64,000 nucleotides of DNA from Pocillopora verrucosa (lineage: Eukaryota > Cnidaria > Anthozoa > Scleractinia > Pocilloporidae). The stretch is from contig NC_089314.1 in the NCBI RefSeq assembly GCF_036669915.1, positions 1,302,470 to 1,366,469 on the forward strand. The letters are read 5' to 3'. The number at the start of each line of letters is the position of its first letter. Position 1 is the stretch's first letter. A model generated the notes under the pieces. That model ran no database searches and was not told the origin of the DNA. It saw only the letters and a list, made by a program, of their open reading frames with translations. The translations under genes were made by a program, and so were the position numbers. Positions 53,123 through 64,000 of this stretch are shown here, one piece after another.

Positions 53123-56100
53123 ATGGATGAGAACCAGCAGCAAAGCAAAGTAAACAAAAGTGCAGATGAAAGGTATCTGTTGTGCTTGTCCTTGGTGTAA
53201 AAATCGGTTTCCTTTGGTTTTGTTAATGATGTGAATGAAAAATGCATTTTGTGTAGAGAAAGATAAAATTTAGCTCCTAGCCTAAGTTATGGTGAGATGA
53301 TATGTCACTATCAATTTGGCCTCTTTTAAAAGTAAAAGAATAAACTTAGGATAAAACTAAACCACAGCATACCTATACTAAACCCTCAGCCTATTTATAT
53401 CAATATTATTATTTTTTCTGGTGTTTACCCAATAGATTCAATCCACTTACAGACATAGATGGTGCCTGTAAATTTTACCTTTATTCTTAGGGTAAGACAC
53501 ATGTAGAAAGCAATATTTCGCAAAACAACAACATTATGTATGCAAATTTTAAATTTTTCCAATTTTTTCTGCTTGACTTTTTGAGTGGTTCCAGGATTTT
53601 CTTGTGAAAAGAGTTCTAGGTGAATGTACCAGTCACCATGTTTTTTGGTATGATGGTTTACATTGATTGCTGTGCTCTACATTCATCATTGAAGTACCAA
53701 TTAATTCCTTTGCCATCAGTAATTGCTTTAAATATACTGTGTCAGAAATCACAGCACTGTTCCCCAAATTTAATGTTGTCCAGGGCACAATTTCATATTT
53801 TTGAGCAAGGCAAAGGTAAAAATCAAACAAGACCACACAGACATCATCTATGAGACAACATTACTATGTATATAATGTTTATATAGTTTGTTATGTAAAA
53901 GCTACTCTATTCATTAAATCAGTGTCAACACTCTCCCTCACTCTCTCTTGTAGCAGATATAATTTTTAGCCAACTTGAGAAATAGTGGCCTAAAATGGAC
54001 ATCCAAACTTTTAAATTTCCAGGGAAAGGTTCCCCAGACTTTGCTATCCAAGTGGGAATAAATGGCTGCCACACTGTCATTTTTGTCCCTCCCAGCTGCT
54101 CAAATGTTTTCCCTCCTTTCCACAATCTTACCAAAGCCCCTATATGTGTAGTAATAAAAACATTGAAGTGCAGTGTGCTATCTCAGCAAGAGATGATAAT
54201 CATGCACACTTTTAAGTGAGTCATCCTAGCAGATGTTTGGTGAGGTATTACATTCTGTGCTCAAAATCTAGTTCACATAGACCTGGGGAAAAAGAATAGG
54301 GTGTAATAGTCAGGTCGGTGAATTGCTACAAGCTTTAGTTTGATACCACTACTCATTTGGTTATCCATTTGGTTATCTATCTTGCTGGTAATCTTTCTGG
54401 TTATTTGGGTTTTTTATGGAACCTCTTCCCATCAAGAAGAAGCATGGTATGTGTTTGAAAGTTGATAGAAAAGAAAAGTTGAAAAAAAAAAAAAAACGGA
54501 AATAGGGGAGAAACAGGATGGTACCAAAGACAGTGGTACATTTTTTTTTGCAGGGGGTAGTTTTTTTATTTTTGAATTAGGGTTCTAGCCTAAGTATGTC
54601 TAAGTTTCTACACTTGTTTATTCTTGTGATTTCTTGCTTTAGGAAGTGAGGTAGAATTGTTTGAATTTGTTTTTTCATTACAGCCACTTGAGTCTGTAAA
54701 TGGAAAGAAAACACTGAAAAATGGTGGTAAGGAACACATTGCTTGCACTATAAAGTACTGAAAGTAATTTGTAACTCTCCACATTTGTTATTTACAATTG
54801 ATATGCTTTGCACAGCTGTTGTGTGATAAGTGAAGAATTAGTTAACTGTATCTCAAAAATTAAATCAATTTAAACTGCAGCGAAAGCTATTACTTTTATA
54901 GTTATAAAAGTATTAAGGGTAACCTCTCTAAGAACCTTCCCTAGTGTCTGTGTTATAGAGGTATCCACTAAATATAGGTTAATTTATTAGGAAATGTGGG
55001 AAGAATAGTATGCAACTGAATGATGCAAGTTTCAGCCAGTTGAGGGTTCTTACATTTTTTATTGTGGTGCTAATGGTGTCTCAGTCAATTGCTAACTTAG
55101 TATTTAAGTACTAGTTGTGGTTGTTGATTATTTGACTTTCCCTAAATGTTTTTTATTAGTGGAGCCAAAAGAAAAAGTTTGTGAGGCCATGCTTTAAAAA
55201 AATGACAGGAAGGCCTTAAAAGCTTACTTAGATCTTTATGAAGATGGAGGGTTATTTTATTGGCAGTTACATGTAAAGATTAAGGTTGCCAGGGCCACTT
55301 ACTAGGAGTAGATTTATAAGTTAAAAATACTACATTTGAGCTCAAATTTTACACAGACATTATTCAGGTATGATGGAAATTTAAAAGCACATTCTTGTCT
55401 CATTCATAAGCAATGCTATATACTCCACAGGTGTCAAATTTATTAAATTTTGTGTTCAGAATTACTGTTGGCCTTGATATTTTTAACATTATGTAACATT
55501 TAACATTATATAACATTGTTTTTAACAAACAGTAAATTTTTTTGGTTTTGATCTGAGCAATTAAAAACATTGTCTTGTTTCCAAGGTTTCCAAGGAAGGT
55601 TTCTTCACTTCATGCCTGGGTCCCTATGTATATTATTCTGTTTTACAGAAAATAACAGTCAACTTGAGCAGGAAAACTCCAATCAGCCTAGAGGGGCCAG
55701 AAAATAATTGTGCTTAGAAATAACAGTTACCTCCAGCTGGAAATCAAAAATGACAGAACAGCTTGCAGGGGCTGGAAAATACAAGTAAGTACTGTAAAAG
55801 AATATTTATTCCTTGCCGGTAATCTCAGAACAGCTGTGTAGGGCTGGAAATTAACAGTACTGGAATACAACAGTTAACTCCTGCTGAGAAACTGAGAACA
55901 GCTGAGAGGGGCTGGAAAATAACAGTGCTAGAATACAAGAGTTATCCACTGCTGGAATTCAGAAACAGGAAACTTTTAAATACTATGCTACAATACACTG
56001 AGCATGCAATAATATCTTCCATTGCCTCAACTCCAGTTACTTGTAGAAAGGTCATCTCTGAACCATTAAATAGGATCTGCTTTACTAGTTATGTACAGTT

Positions 56101-57646
56101 TGCAATACATTAATGAAAGAAAAAATCTTAACCCTTTAACCCTAAGAGTGGCCAGCCTCTAATTTCTCATTACAAAATCACCCCTGATATCACCCCACAT
56201 CCCACATGAATCAAGGAAATGACCAACAACTTATAAAGCTCTTGATTTTTAAACAAATTCTCCTTGTCAACAGTTCAGGAAATGTATAGAGAACGGTACG
56301 GAGAATATGCCTACTGATGTTAGGGTATAAAGGGTTAATCAATGAGTGTATGTTAAAGGTAGCAATCATAGATAGCTAGTACTTATTTACAAATACTATA
56401 TTTTGTTTAGCAGATTGTAGCTTCAATGGATGCCAGAAATATGTTGATGAAAAACTGGCAGATACTGTTTTGTGCATTATGCTGGTGAAGACAGCAGTGC
56501 AAGAATAGGTGAAGATGGAATCAAGAAATGCAAAACAGGAGTGAGTCCATTTAGTACTGGAAAAACCATGGAAGAGGTTTCTGCTGGTTTTGGTGTTGCT
56601 TTTCCTGGTGAGTATGAATCAGGAGATTTTGAGGAGGATTATGACGATATTAATGATGATTTATTTGTTCTCCCCCCTCCTCTTTCACAATTAGACATTC
56701 AACTACTGGACAAAGACACAGCTGTCAAATGAAAACAATATTCAAGGTAGTTAATAATTATGTTGACCATTTTCACTCTTTGTCTCTTTGTTTTTGTAAG
56801 ATGAGTTTTTTGCTACATTGTTCCATAATTATTGATCTCTATAAACCTTGTTTGTTTTTTGTTATTTGCTAATGAAAGCATTGTGTGCTTTTTTATAGCC
56901 AGTGAACCAGATGATGAAGATTTTGTCCTGTTTGAGCTCCTCAAGCCTCCCAAAGATGCTTCTTATGAGGTATGCAGAATTTGTGAGTGATTTATAGTTT
57001 TTTTCTGTTTAGGTTTTCTCTTAATTTATTATTATCATTATTATTATTATTATTAATTAAAACTATGCATAGATGTTCTTGTTACATGCTAAGTAGTTTA
57101 GGGGAATATTATTATTATTATTATTTTATACTATGCAGAGATGTTCTTGTAACATGCCAAGTAGTTTAGGGGAATATTATTATTATTACTATTATTACAA
57201 TTATAATTACTATTGCTTTTGTTTTATGTGTCCTTTGATGACCAGTTTTGGATGTTTTTTAGTGCCTTATGTCTGCAATAAATTTTAAGGGAAATTATTA
57301 TAAATACATCTAATGATTGATGTTCCTTCTTTGATTGCTAAATTTGTTTGTTGGGTTAACAGAAGGATGAGGTTGTTTTTATTTTCCTTTGAGTTAATTC
57401 ATAGCATATTATCATTAACATACTGATACTCAAGGTTAGTGGTACTTCATTAGCAAAGAAGTCCAACCAACCCAATGAAAGTAGGCCAAATGTGCATTTT
57501 AATACCAATTTGGTAAAGACAGTCTTTCATTAGGTGAGTGTCATTAAAGTTTCTTTTCTAATGGAGACTGATTTTCTTCACAGACTCCAACCCTACAGAT
57601 TCTCTATTTGAAAGAAGGAAGGAAGGAAGGTATTCCAAGGCCTTAA
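53123..57646 (+). CDS. Poorly resolved small gene, about 109 residues
   Basis: The best supported parts are: an exon 53121-53172 after an ATACAG acceptor, with ATG at 53123 and start MDENQQQSKVNKSADE; an exon ending at 56607 in a good donor (CCTG|GTGAGT); an exon 56899-56969 (SEPDDEDFVLFELLKPPKDA); and a terminal exon 57584-57646. If the second exon starts at 56462, all phases agree and give 109 residues. That acceptor has a poor pyrimidine tract. The stronger acceptor at 56413 leads to an early stop. Short alternative exons with good splice sites occur at 54684-54726 and from 55649, ending in a stop. I recognise no family; the C-terminal half is acidic. It could be a real gene with alternative splicing or a decaying one. 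Confidence 0.35.
55650..55970 (+). repeat. Tandem repeat, about five units of 65-75 bases
   Basis: Successive units contain AACAGTTAACTCCTGCTGAG-like and GAACAGCTGAGAGGGGCTGG-like segments, with AGGGGCTGGAAAATAACAGT at unit borders. Units are diverged and the last is truncated near 55970. The first unit overlaps a candidate exon of the small plus-strand gene. Confidence 0.7.
56131..56338 (+). repeat. MITE-like repeat (TTAACCC family), well-preserved copy
   Basis: It is bounded by TTAACCCTTTAACCCTAAGA and TTAGGGTATAAAGGGTTAA, giving inverted ends of about 11 bases. Internal blocks AAGCTCTTGATTTTTAAACA, ATGTATAGAGAACGGTACGG and AGAATATGCCTACTGATG match other copies. No open frame is present. 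Confidence 0.78.
57025..57200 (+). repeat. ATT microsatellite with a duplicated approximately 70-base unit
   Basis: A unit running from ACTATGCATAGATGTTCTTG through AAGTAGTTTAGGGGAATATT and an ATT run is present twice in tandem (about 57061-57120 and 57130-57190). Slippage between flanking ATT runs would explain it. Confidence 0.75.
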
Positions 57647-57649
57647 TGC

Positions 57650-59780
57650 CATCACTGAGCAATATCTTTTCAAACTAAGGAAGGAGAAAGGGATAAATGT
57701 TCCAAGAGGGTGTTACCATGCAGTGATGACAACAGAAAAAAGATTAATTTTGATTAATGGAGGCAGGTAAGGATGGGTAGGTTGAGACAAAGATTTTTCA
57801 TTACAAGTGGGATAGAGCCTTGGAATTTTGGAGCAAGGAGACCACAGAACTGATGTGGCAAGTATCTTAAAGCAAGTTGATAGTGATGGATGGGTCTTAT
57901 TGAGCATTACAAAACAGCATCATTATGGAATGTGGAGAGACTGGAAATGGAGGCAACTTGAGGAGAAAGACTTTTTGTAATTTTAAATAAAATCAGTAAA
58001 GGAAAGCTATTTGGCACAGTGTAATACTAATAATTAAATACCTAACAGGTCATGTGTTCACTCTAACAGTTTCAATTGGGTTTTGAAGCATGCCTAATTC
58101 AAGTTGTATCCAAAATTCCGCAGCTCCAAATTGTGAATAGTACCTAGACATGGCCAGAGAACAACATCAATAGAGAATGTGACCTCTTAAGCATGTTCAC
58201 ATCAGACCCATGAATTTGTCCACAAAACCTCCTTTGGAGTTGTTTAGTTCCAGAGTTTCATATCCAGTGCATTTCCAGAGCAGTAAAATTTTAAAAAATG
58301 ACACAAACATTTAAATTGCAAAGAATTTATTTGAAATCTTTATGTTTACAGCAACTCATATAAAAAAGAAATCTTACCAACCATTATGAGTGAATGGGTG
58401 AATAAAATAGCCTTGACTCCTCGATCTGGTGTCAACTGCTTTATTTTATTCAAAAGTATATAAGGGCAAATTTGAAGGACAGAGTTACTTTCTGTAATCT
58501 GTCAAATAGTATTGAACAGTTAGAGCCAAATAGTTGCAAGTGAGTAAAAGGATAGAATGGATTTATTGTATATTAGTGCAGTGTAGTCTACTTTATATGT
58601 CACAAATTCCAAAAAATCAGTATTTTACCTGAAGTTATTTACTTGAATTATTTGTACTGAAGATGTTTATTTCCATGGAGTGTTGCATGTTCAAGTACAA
58701 CTGAAGGAGTTTTTTTTTAACTACCCATTTGTTTGTTAGATGAGCAATTTAAGCCTGAATTTTGAGTTAGATTAATTACGGTTTGCACATGTGGTTAGAA
58801 AAAATATTTAGCACCAATCACTCCTGCTTAAATGACACAAAAAAAGTGTTTATTTGTTCCAAACACTTACAGTGTATCCTATTTATCAAGATGATTTTAT
58901 CAACAAAAGATATCATAGCAGGAAAAAGGTAACCAAAATTTATATGGAACATTAAAAAAGGAACAACTAGAGTGATTTTACTCAACCCATGAAACAGTAT
59001 GTAAACAAACCTGTATGACACCAGCATGCATGTTTGATTGTTGGTTCTCCCCATGTTGTGTGTGGAAAACATGACATAAACCAAAAATTTTGTAATGCAC
59101 AGTAGTTTATGACCAATTTCACCGGTTGGATAAAATCACTCTTCATATTCATCTACAATATCTTTTTGAGAAAGAAACTGTGACAAAGCCTTGACTTAGT
59201 ATTAGCATGAATAATAGTTATTGCTCAATTGTCTTCTTTCGTGATGCATGTTAATAGTGACAAGAAAGTAATGCTTGTTAATATTGTCATCTGTTAAAAA
59301 TTTGATTAAATCTGAATTACTTAAGTTTTCTTTTCTTTTCTTTTCTCATATAAGCATACTGCTTTTTGGGCAGATGTCTCTCTGGAATGAGATCCTTTTG
59401 GAATGGCTTCCTTTGCACTCGACTCTTTAAATATTCTGTTACAATGTTTTATCTGACAGTGCATAGAACCCGTAGTCCTCTATGTATATGTACACTTTGC
59501 TTGTCAAGCAAAGATAAATCAATAGTTTGCCGTCAATATATGCACATGCATCTATGTATACAGCGACTTCTGGGAAAATTTCCATTTGTCTGAAAACTTT
59601 TTTTTAACGCTAAATTGACTTAAATTCCAAGGGTGTGAGTAATATACAGACCGGTCTCAACAATAAGAACATCACAGTGGTGAAACATAGCATCAAAACT
59701 TGCAGACTGATAAATATTTCATAGGGAAGGCTACATTCTCTTTTCCAGCGATAAAAATCTCCTCAGGCTCGGTGGAATGT
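57650..59780. other. Probable 3'UTR and intergenic region, no gene recognised
   Basis: An AATAAA at about 57986 could serve the preceding gene. A TTTTC pentamer tract occurs near 59325-59345. Open frames at 58818-59084 (minus) and 59366-59593 (plus) are hydrophobic or cysteine-rich by chance and lack splice or family support. Confidence 0.4.
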
Positions 59781-60022
59781 CAGACAACTCGCCCCCTGGA
59801 CAATTAGCCCCAGACGATTAGCCCCCAGTCTCTGGACGATTAGCCTCCCGTCTTTGGACGATTAGCCCCCAGTCCCTGGACGATTAGCCCCCAGTCTTAG
59901 TTTATGTAAAGGAGAAGTTACGTTCATTTGTTGGTCATTGACTTTTATGAGTTTGTGGCTCCTAAAGGAGCCCTTTTTTTTGTGGATGTCTATCTATATT
60001 AACATTTACTCAATTTAAATTA

Positions 60023-60455
60023 CATGGGTTGTACGAGGTGAGCACAGGCCTCCAGAAGCTCCTTTGAATTCCTTAGGCCGTCTTCGTATTGACTCCAGAG
60101 GTCGAAGAGTCTTCTCTGCATGGTCCGATAGCTTGACCGCTGATGTCTATTCAGCTTTTTGTCTGAAACCAGACGGATCTGCATGCTGACCAGTGTAGCT
60201 TCCCGGTGAAGTACATGGATCAGGATTTACAGGGGCAGCTGTGATCGTCCTTTGGCGCGCCGGTTCAGTCCATTGTGCCAACCCTCTAGTAGTTTCCTCT
60301 GAGTCGAAATCAGCGTCAGGATTGGCAGATGCTGAGATTTCACTTAAATTTTCACTGACAGCGGTGCTTTCGGCCTGAGGGAAGTCACAGGTTAAGTAGC
60401 GCCAGTCGATAGACGCACCGGTTTTAACAGCATTGCGGTAATCTGCCTGCGACAC
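60023..60455 (-). pseudogene. Coding remnant inside the TIR element
   Basis: On the minus strand an open frame (60455-60147) contains SQADYRNAVKTGASIDWRYL and then an S/T/P-rich stretch. After a stop, another frame segment (about 60126-60026) reads MQRRLFDLWSQYEDGLRNSK and ends at TAA. The pieces read like the C-terminal part of an element-encoded protein, but no catalytic residues are visible and I cannot name the superfamily. Confidence 0.4.
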
Positions 60456-60539
60456 GCCCGATTGACATTAACAAGTAGTTGCCAATAAGTTAAAGTTTCG
60501 AAGTTTCGTCCCTGGTTTCTTTCCTTTCCTATTTAAACA

Positions 60540-60830
60540 ACATGACGGAGAAACATTCGTAAAGTATCTAAACAGAAAGAACACAGTTCATTTTTGTAGA
60601 ATATATAAACAGAAAGAACACAGTTCACTTTATAATTCGATACGCACGGCAGAGAAACGTTCATAACAAGCAAACAACAAGACAACAAGAAGGTAGTTTA
60701 CTTTATAATTTAACAGGCATGGCAGAGAAATGTTCGTAAAAAGCAAATAACAAGAACATTGTTTATTTCATAATATATGATAGGGAAACGTTCGTAAAAA
60801 GTAAAGGGCAAGAACATAGTTTATTTCAAG
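60540..60830 (+). repeat. Internal tandem repeat of the TIR element
   Basis: Units of about 60-75 bases carry GGCAGAGAAACGTTC or GAGAAACATTCGTAAA, then AACAAGAACA or AAAGAACACAGTT and TTTATTTCA or TTTATAATT. About four diverged units are seen. Spacing is irregular and no coding frame crosses them. Confidence 0.6.
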
Positions 60831-61189
60831 GTTGGTGGGTTGGGGGCTAATAGTCCAGAGACTGGGGGCTAATCGTCCAAATACTGGGGGCTAATCGTCC
60901 AGAGACTGGGGGCTAGTCGTCTGGGGCTAATTGTCCAGGGGGCGAGTTGTCCGGATACCGGATCGGTGATATTTGTCCAATAATCTCTAGGCTTTGTGCT
61001 GGGATTCTACAATGTACCGCTAAAATTATTGACTTCACCCGAGGGTAACCTTCCGATACCTACCCCCATCCCAACATTCTTTTACGCGAATAAAGGGTGC
61101 AATTCCGGCGATCTAACTTACAAATGCGGTATATCTGTTCATTCCCATGCATTTCCATGTTTTAAGCGCATTCGAAAATCAAAACAATC

Positions 61190-64000
61190 AAATAGCTCGT
61201 ACCCTGCATATGTAATGTATTCCAACTTGACATATCCAATATTAACCGCTATTTTCCATTTTTCATTGAATTGTTACAATTTATCCAGCAAGTAGAATAT
61301 ATCCTAACATGCCAAATCCAATCTTCACCCTAATTTTCCATTTTCTGAACCAACCTACGAGTGGATAATATCATAACTTTTCCATATCCAATCTTTATTC
61401 CGATTTGTTCAAATAACTCTAGAAAAACGGGGTAAACCGTGACAATTCTTTTCACGAGTGGTTAATATCATGACTTGCAATGTTCAATCTGTCCCTGATT
61501 TTCCATTTGTTCAACGAATTCTAGAAAACGGGATAAGTTTTGACAATTCATCTGCAAGTGGAATATAACCTAAGTTGTGATGTCAAATCTTTACCCAGAT
61601 TTTCCTTTGTTTTAATAGATTAGTTCTAGAAAAAGGGGGTAAACTCTGAGAATTCATAATACCCTTAGCTCACATATGCTATCTTTACTCCGAGTTTCCA
61701 ATTTTGCCAAATCAAATCTTTAGCCCTAATTTTCCATTTTTTTCGTTTATTAGAGACAAGTAAGGTAAAATCTGACAATTAATCCCACATGTGGGATACA
61801 TCCTAGCTTTTCATAATCAATCTTCACAACGATTTTCCGTTTGTTGAGTCAATTCTGGAAAAACTGGGTAAAATCTGAGTACTCATCCCGTCAATGGAAT
61901 ACATCCTAACTTGTCATATTCAATCGTTGTCCCGGTTTTTTGCATTTTTCCAAGAATTCTGTAAAAATGGGGTAAAATCAGACAATTCATCCTACAAGTG
62001 AAACATATCCCAACTTGTGGTTTGTAATCTTTACCCGATTTTCCATTATTTTCAGAGAATTCTAGAAAAAAAATTCATCTCATAAAAAGAATATATCCCA
62101 ACATGCCAAATGAATTTTTCAATGAATTCTGAAAACGGGCTAAATTGTGTCCATTTATCTTAAAATTGGAATAAATTATAACTCGGAACATCCCTCATTT
62201 TCGGTTTTTTTCTAATTAATTCCAGAAAATCGGTGTAAAATCTGAGAATTCATCCCGTATGTGGAATGCATTCTAAGTTTCCATATCCAGTCTTCAACCC
62301 GATCTTCCATTTTTATTTCAATGAGTTCCAGAAAAACGGGGTAAGTTATGAGAATTCATACCGTAAGTGGAATATATCCTAAGTTGTCATATTCAATCTT
62401 TGCCCCGATTTTCCATTTTTTGACGAATTAATTCCAAAAAAACAGGGTAAACTCTGAGAATTCATGCTACAAGTGGATATTACCCGAAGTTCCCGAATGC
62501 CATCTTTGCTCAGATTTTCCATTTTTTTCGTGAATTCTAGAGAAGCGGGACAATTTCTTAGAATTCATCCCGCAAGTGGAATATAATCTACTTTGTCATG
62601 TCAAATCTTTCCTGATTTTCCATTTTTTAGTGAATTAATTCCAGAAAAACAGGGTAAACTCTGAGAATTCATGCTACAAGTGGATAGAACCTGTAGTTCC
62701 CATATGCCATCTTTACTCTGATTTTTCAATTTTTTTCAAGGAATTATGGAAAAACGGGGCATATTTTAGTAAATTATCCTCCAACTGGAACATGTCCTAT
62801 TGACCTGCCACATCTAATCTAGTTTACCCCGATTTTCCATTTTTTTCAATGATTATAGAAAAACGGGATTCATTCTAAAAAGTCATCCTCCAAGTAGAAT
62901 TTATCCTACTGACTTGCCTTCCATTTTTTTTCAATAAATTCTAGCAAAACGGGGTAAATTCTGAGAGAACATGCTACAAGTAGATAACACCTTTAGTTCC
63001 CATATGCCATCTTTACCCCAATTTTCCATTTCTTTTTTCAGCGATAAATTCTACGATTAGCACTAATCGTTAGCCCCCAAAATAAGGCAACGCACAATAA
63101 CTTAATATGTATTTAGACGTTTTCTATAACGCCCGCTTTCAGTTATTATTAACTTCCATGGAAATTAAAAACTTAGGCACACCAACGTGCTATGTAATAT
63201 ACTGTTCCCCGTTAATTGTAGTCATTCTCTAAAGAAGTCTCAATTAGACACGAAACGCGTCGGAAATAAACGAGGAGCTTACAATTACAAGAAGAGTTTC
63301 TTTGTGCGGCTCGCTAGTCTTACTTAAAAATGAAAAAAAGAGGAAAAAATACAAATTTTATAAAAAAGTTTCTTTTCTCAATGAATTCTAGAAAAGCGGG
63401 ATGAATTCTGAGAATTCGTCCTTCAAGTGGAATAAATCCTAGGTTGCCAAATCCAATCTTTAATCCGATTTTGCATTTTTTTTCTTTTTTTTCAATGAAT
63501 TCTAGAATTACGGGGTAAATTTTGAGAATTTGGCCCGCAAGTAGCTAATACCGTAAGTTCCCATATGCCATCTTCACCCCAATTTTCCATTTGATCAGTG
63601 AATTTTAGAAAAAAAAGAGGTAAATTGTGGATAATACCCGAAGTTCCCATATGCTATCTTTACCCCGATTTCCCAATTTTTTTTTCTGAAAATTCTATAG
63701 AATAACGGGATAAAATCTGAGAATTCATCCTTCAAATGGAATAGATCCTAGGTTGTCATATCCAATCTTCAACCTGATTTTCAATGCTTTTTTCTCATCG
63801 AATTCTAGATAAACGGGATAAATTCTGCGAGTTCATCCCGCAAGTGATAGCAATATGCTAAGTTCCCATATGCCATCTTTACCCCGATTTTCCATTTGAT
63901 CAGTGAATTCGAGAAAAACGGGGTAAATTCTAAGCATTCATACTACAAGTGAATAGTACCCTAAGTTCCCACATGCTATCTTCAACCCGATTTTCCATTT
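61190..64000. repeat. Satellite array of about 105-bp units, continuing past the window
   Basis: Each unit carries GATTTTCCATTTTTTTC, GAATTCTAGAAAAACGGGGT, TGAGAATTCATCC, CAAGTGGAATATATCCTAAG and CATATCCAATCTTTACC or variants. Spacing of the TTTTCCATTTT core near 62411, 62516 and 62618 gives roughly 103-105 bases. About 25 units are present, with two main variants interspersed and an interruption at about 63040-63360. Divergence is high at the left edge. Confidence 0.85.
63045..63360. other. Non-satellite insertion within the array
   Basis: Satellite similarity stops after a GATAAATTCTACGATTAGCA junction and resumes near TTTCTCAATGAATTCTAGAA. The insert includes CGTTAGCCCCCAAAATAAGG, which echoes the ATTAGCCCCC units of the TIR element at 59.8-61.0 kb, and GACACGAAACGCGTCGG, a short imperfect palindrome. 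No open frame is present. It may be a solo end or fragment of that or a related element. Confidence 0.45.

Larger units (their letters stand above)
59786..60958. mobile_element. DNA-transposon-like element with long tandem-repeat-bearing inverted ends
   Basis: The left end (59786-59905) and right end (60835-60955) are inverted copies. Each begins GACAACTCGCCCCCTGGACA toward the interior and continues with several units of about 22-24 bases of the form GGACGATTAGCCCCCAGTCT. The roughly 1.17-kb body holds a degraded coding remnant on the minus strand and an A-rich tandem region at 60540-60830. Such ends recall Mutator-like or other TIR elements with subterminal repeats. I could not find a convincing target-site duplication. 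It is probably a non-autonomous or decayed copy. Confidence 0.75.

Noticed and set aside
53925-54219. Overlapping open frames on both strands
   Set aside because: Neither has family signal or splice context; they lie in the first intron of the unresolved small gene.
58818-59084. Minus-strand 88-codon hydrophobic open frame
   Set aside because: It is T/A-rich with random-looking hydrophobicity, no start context and no continuation; likely non-coding.

Overview
The window is eukaryotic, AT-rich, intron-rich animal DNA. It most resembles a cnidarian, probably an anthozoan such as a coral. The reasons are metazoan gene families (a secreted Frizzled-related protein, LIX1/lowfat, mitochondrial ABCB8, glycine-rich RRM proteins), small exons with GT-AG introns, and many short dispersed repeats. 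The species is an inference. No rRNA, bacterial operon, CRISPR array or intact autonomous transposon was recognised. Gene models were built by hand from open frames, splice consensus and exon phase. Untranslated regions are mostly undefined.

Layout. (1) 1-6.5 kb: the first coding exon of an sFRP-like gene on the minus strand (3001-2566); the rest looks non-coding. (2) 7.0-14.8 kb, plus: a complete 13-exon ABCB8-type mitochondrial ABC half-transporter of 716 codons. (3) 17.7-21.8 kb, minus: a complete 3-exon LIX1 gene of 293 codons. (4) 23.2-36.0 kb, plus: two complete genes for unrecognised secreted low-complexity proteins (618 and 451 codons), with a lone signal-peptide exon (29382-29514) between them. 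Both complete proteins carry one exon with the same two-cysteine spacing (23 residues between the cysteines) and the same intron phase. (5) 41.1-51.1 kb, minus: two head-to-tail paralogues for short glycine-rich RRM proteins of the CIRBP/RBM3/hnRNP type (165 and 160 codons). Coding intron phases are identical, and a strongly conserved block lies beyond each stop codon. (6) 51.8-57.7 kb, plus: a poorly resolved small gene. (7) 59.8-61.0 kb: a DNA-transposon-like element whose long inverted ends are built of short tandem units. (8) 61.2-64.0 kb: a roughly 105-bp satellite array that runs off the window.

Dispersed repeats recur throughout. One is a roughly 200-bp MITE-like family bounded by TTAACCCTTTA / TAAAGGGTTAA. 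Another carries a CTGACGA...GAAACGTCAG motif, and one related site resembles a hammerhead ribozyme core.

The genes do not form one pathway. The most interesting content is the pair of secreted proteins at 23-36 kb, which may define an unnamed family, and the conserved non-coding block shared by the tandem RRM genes.
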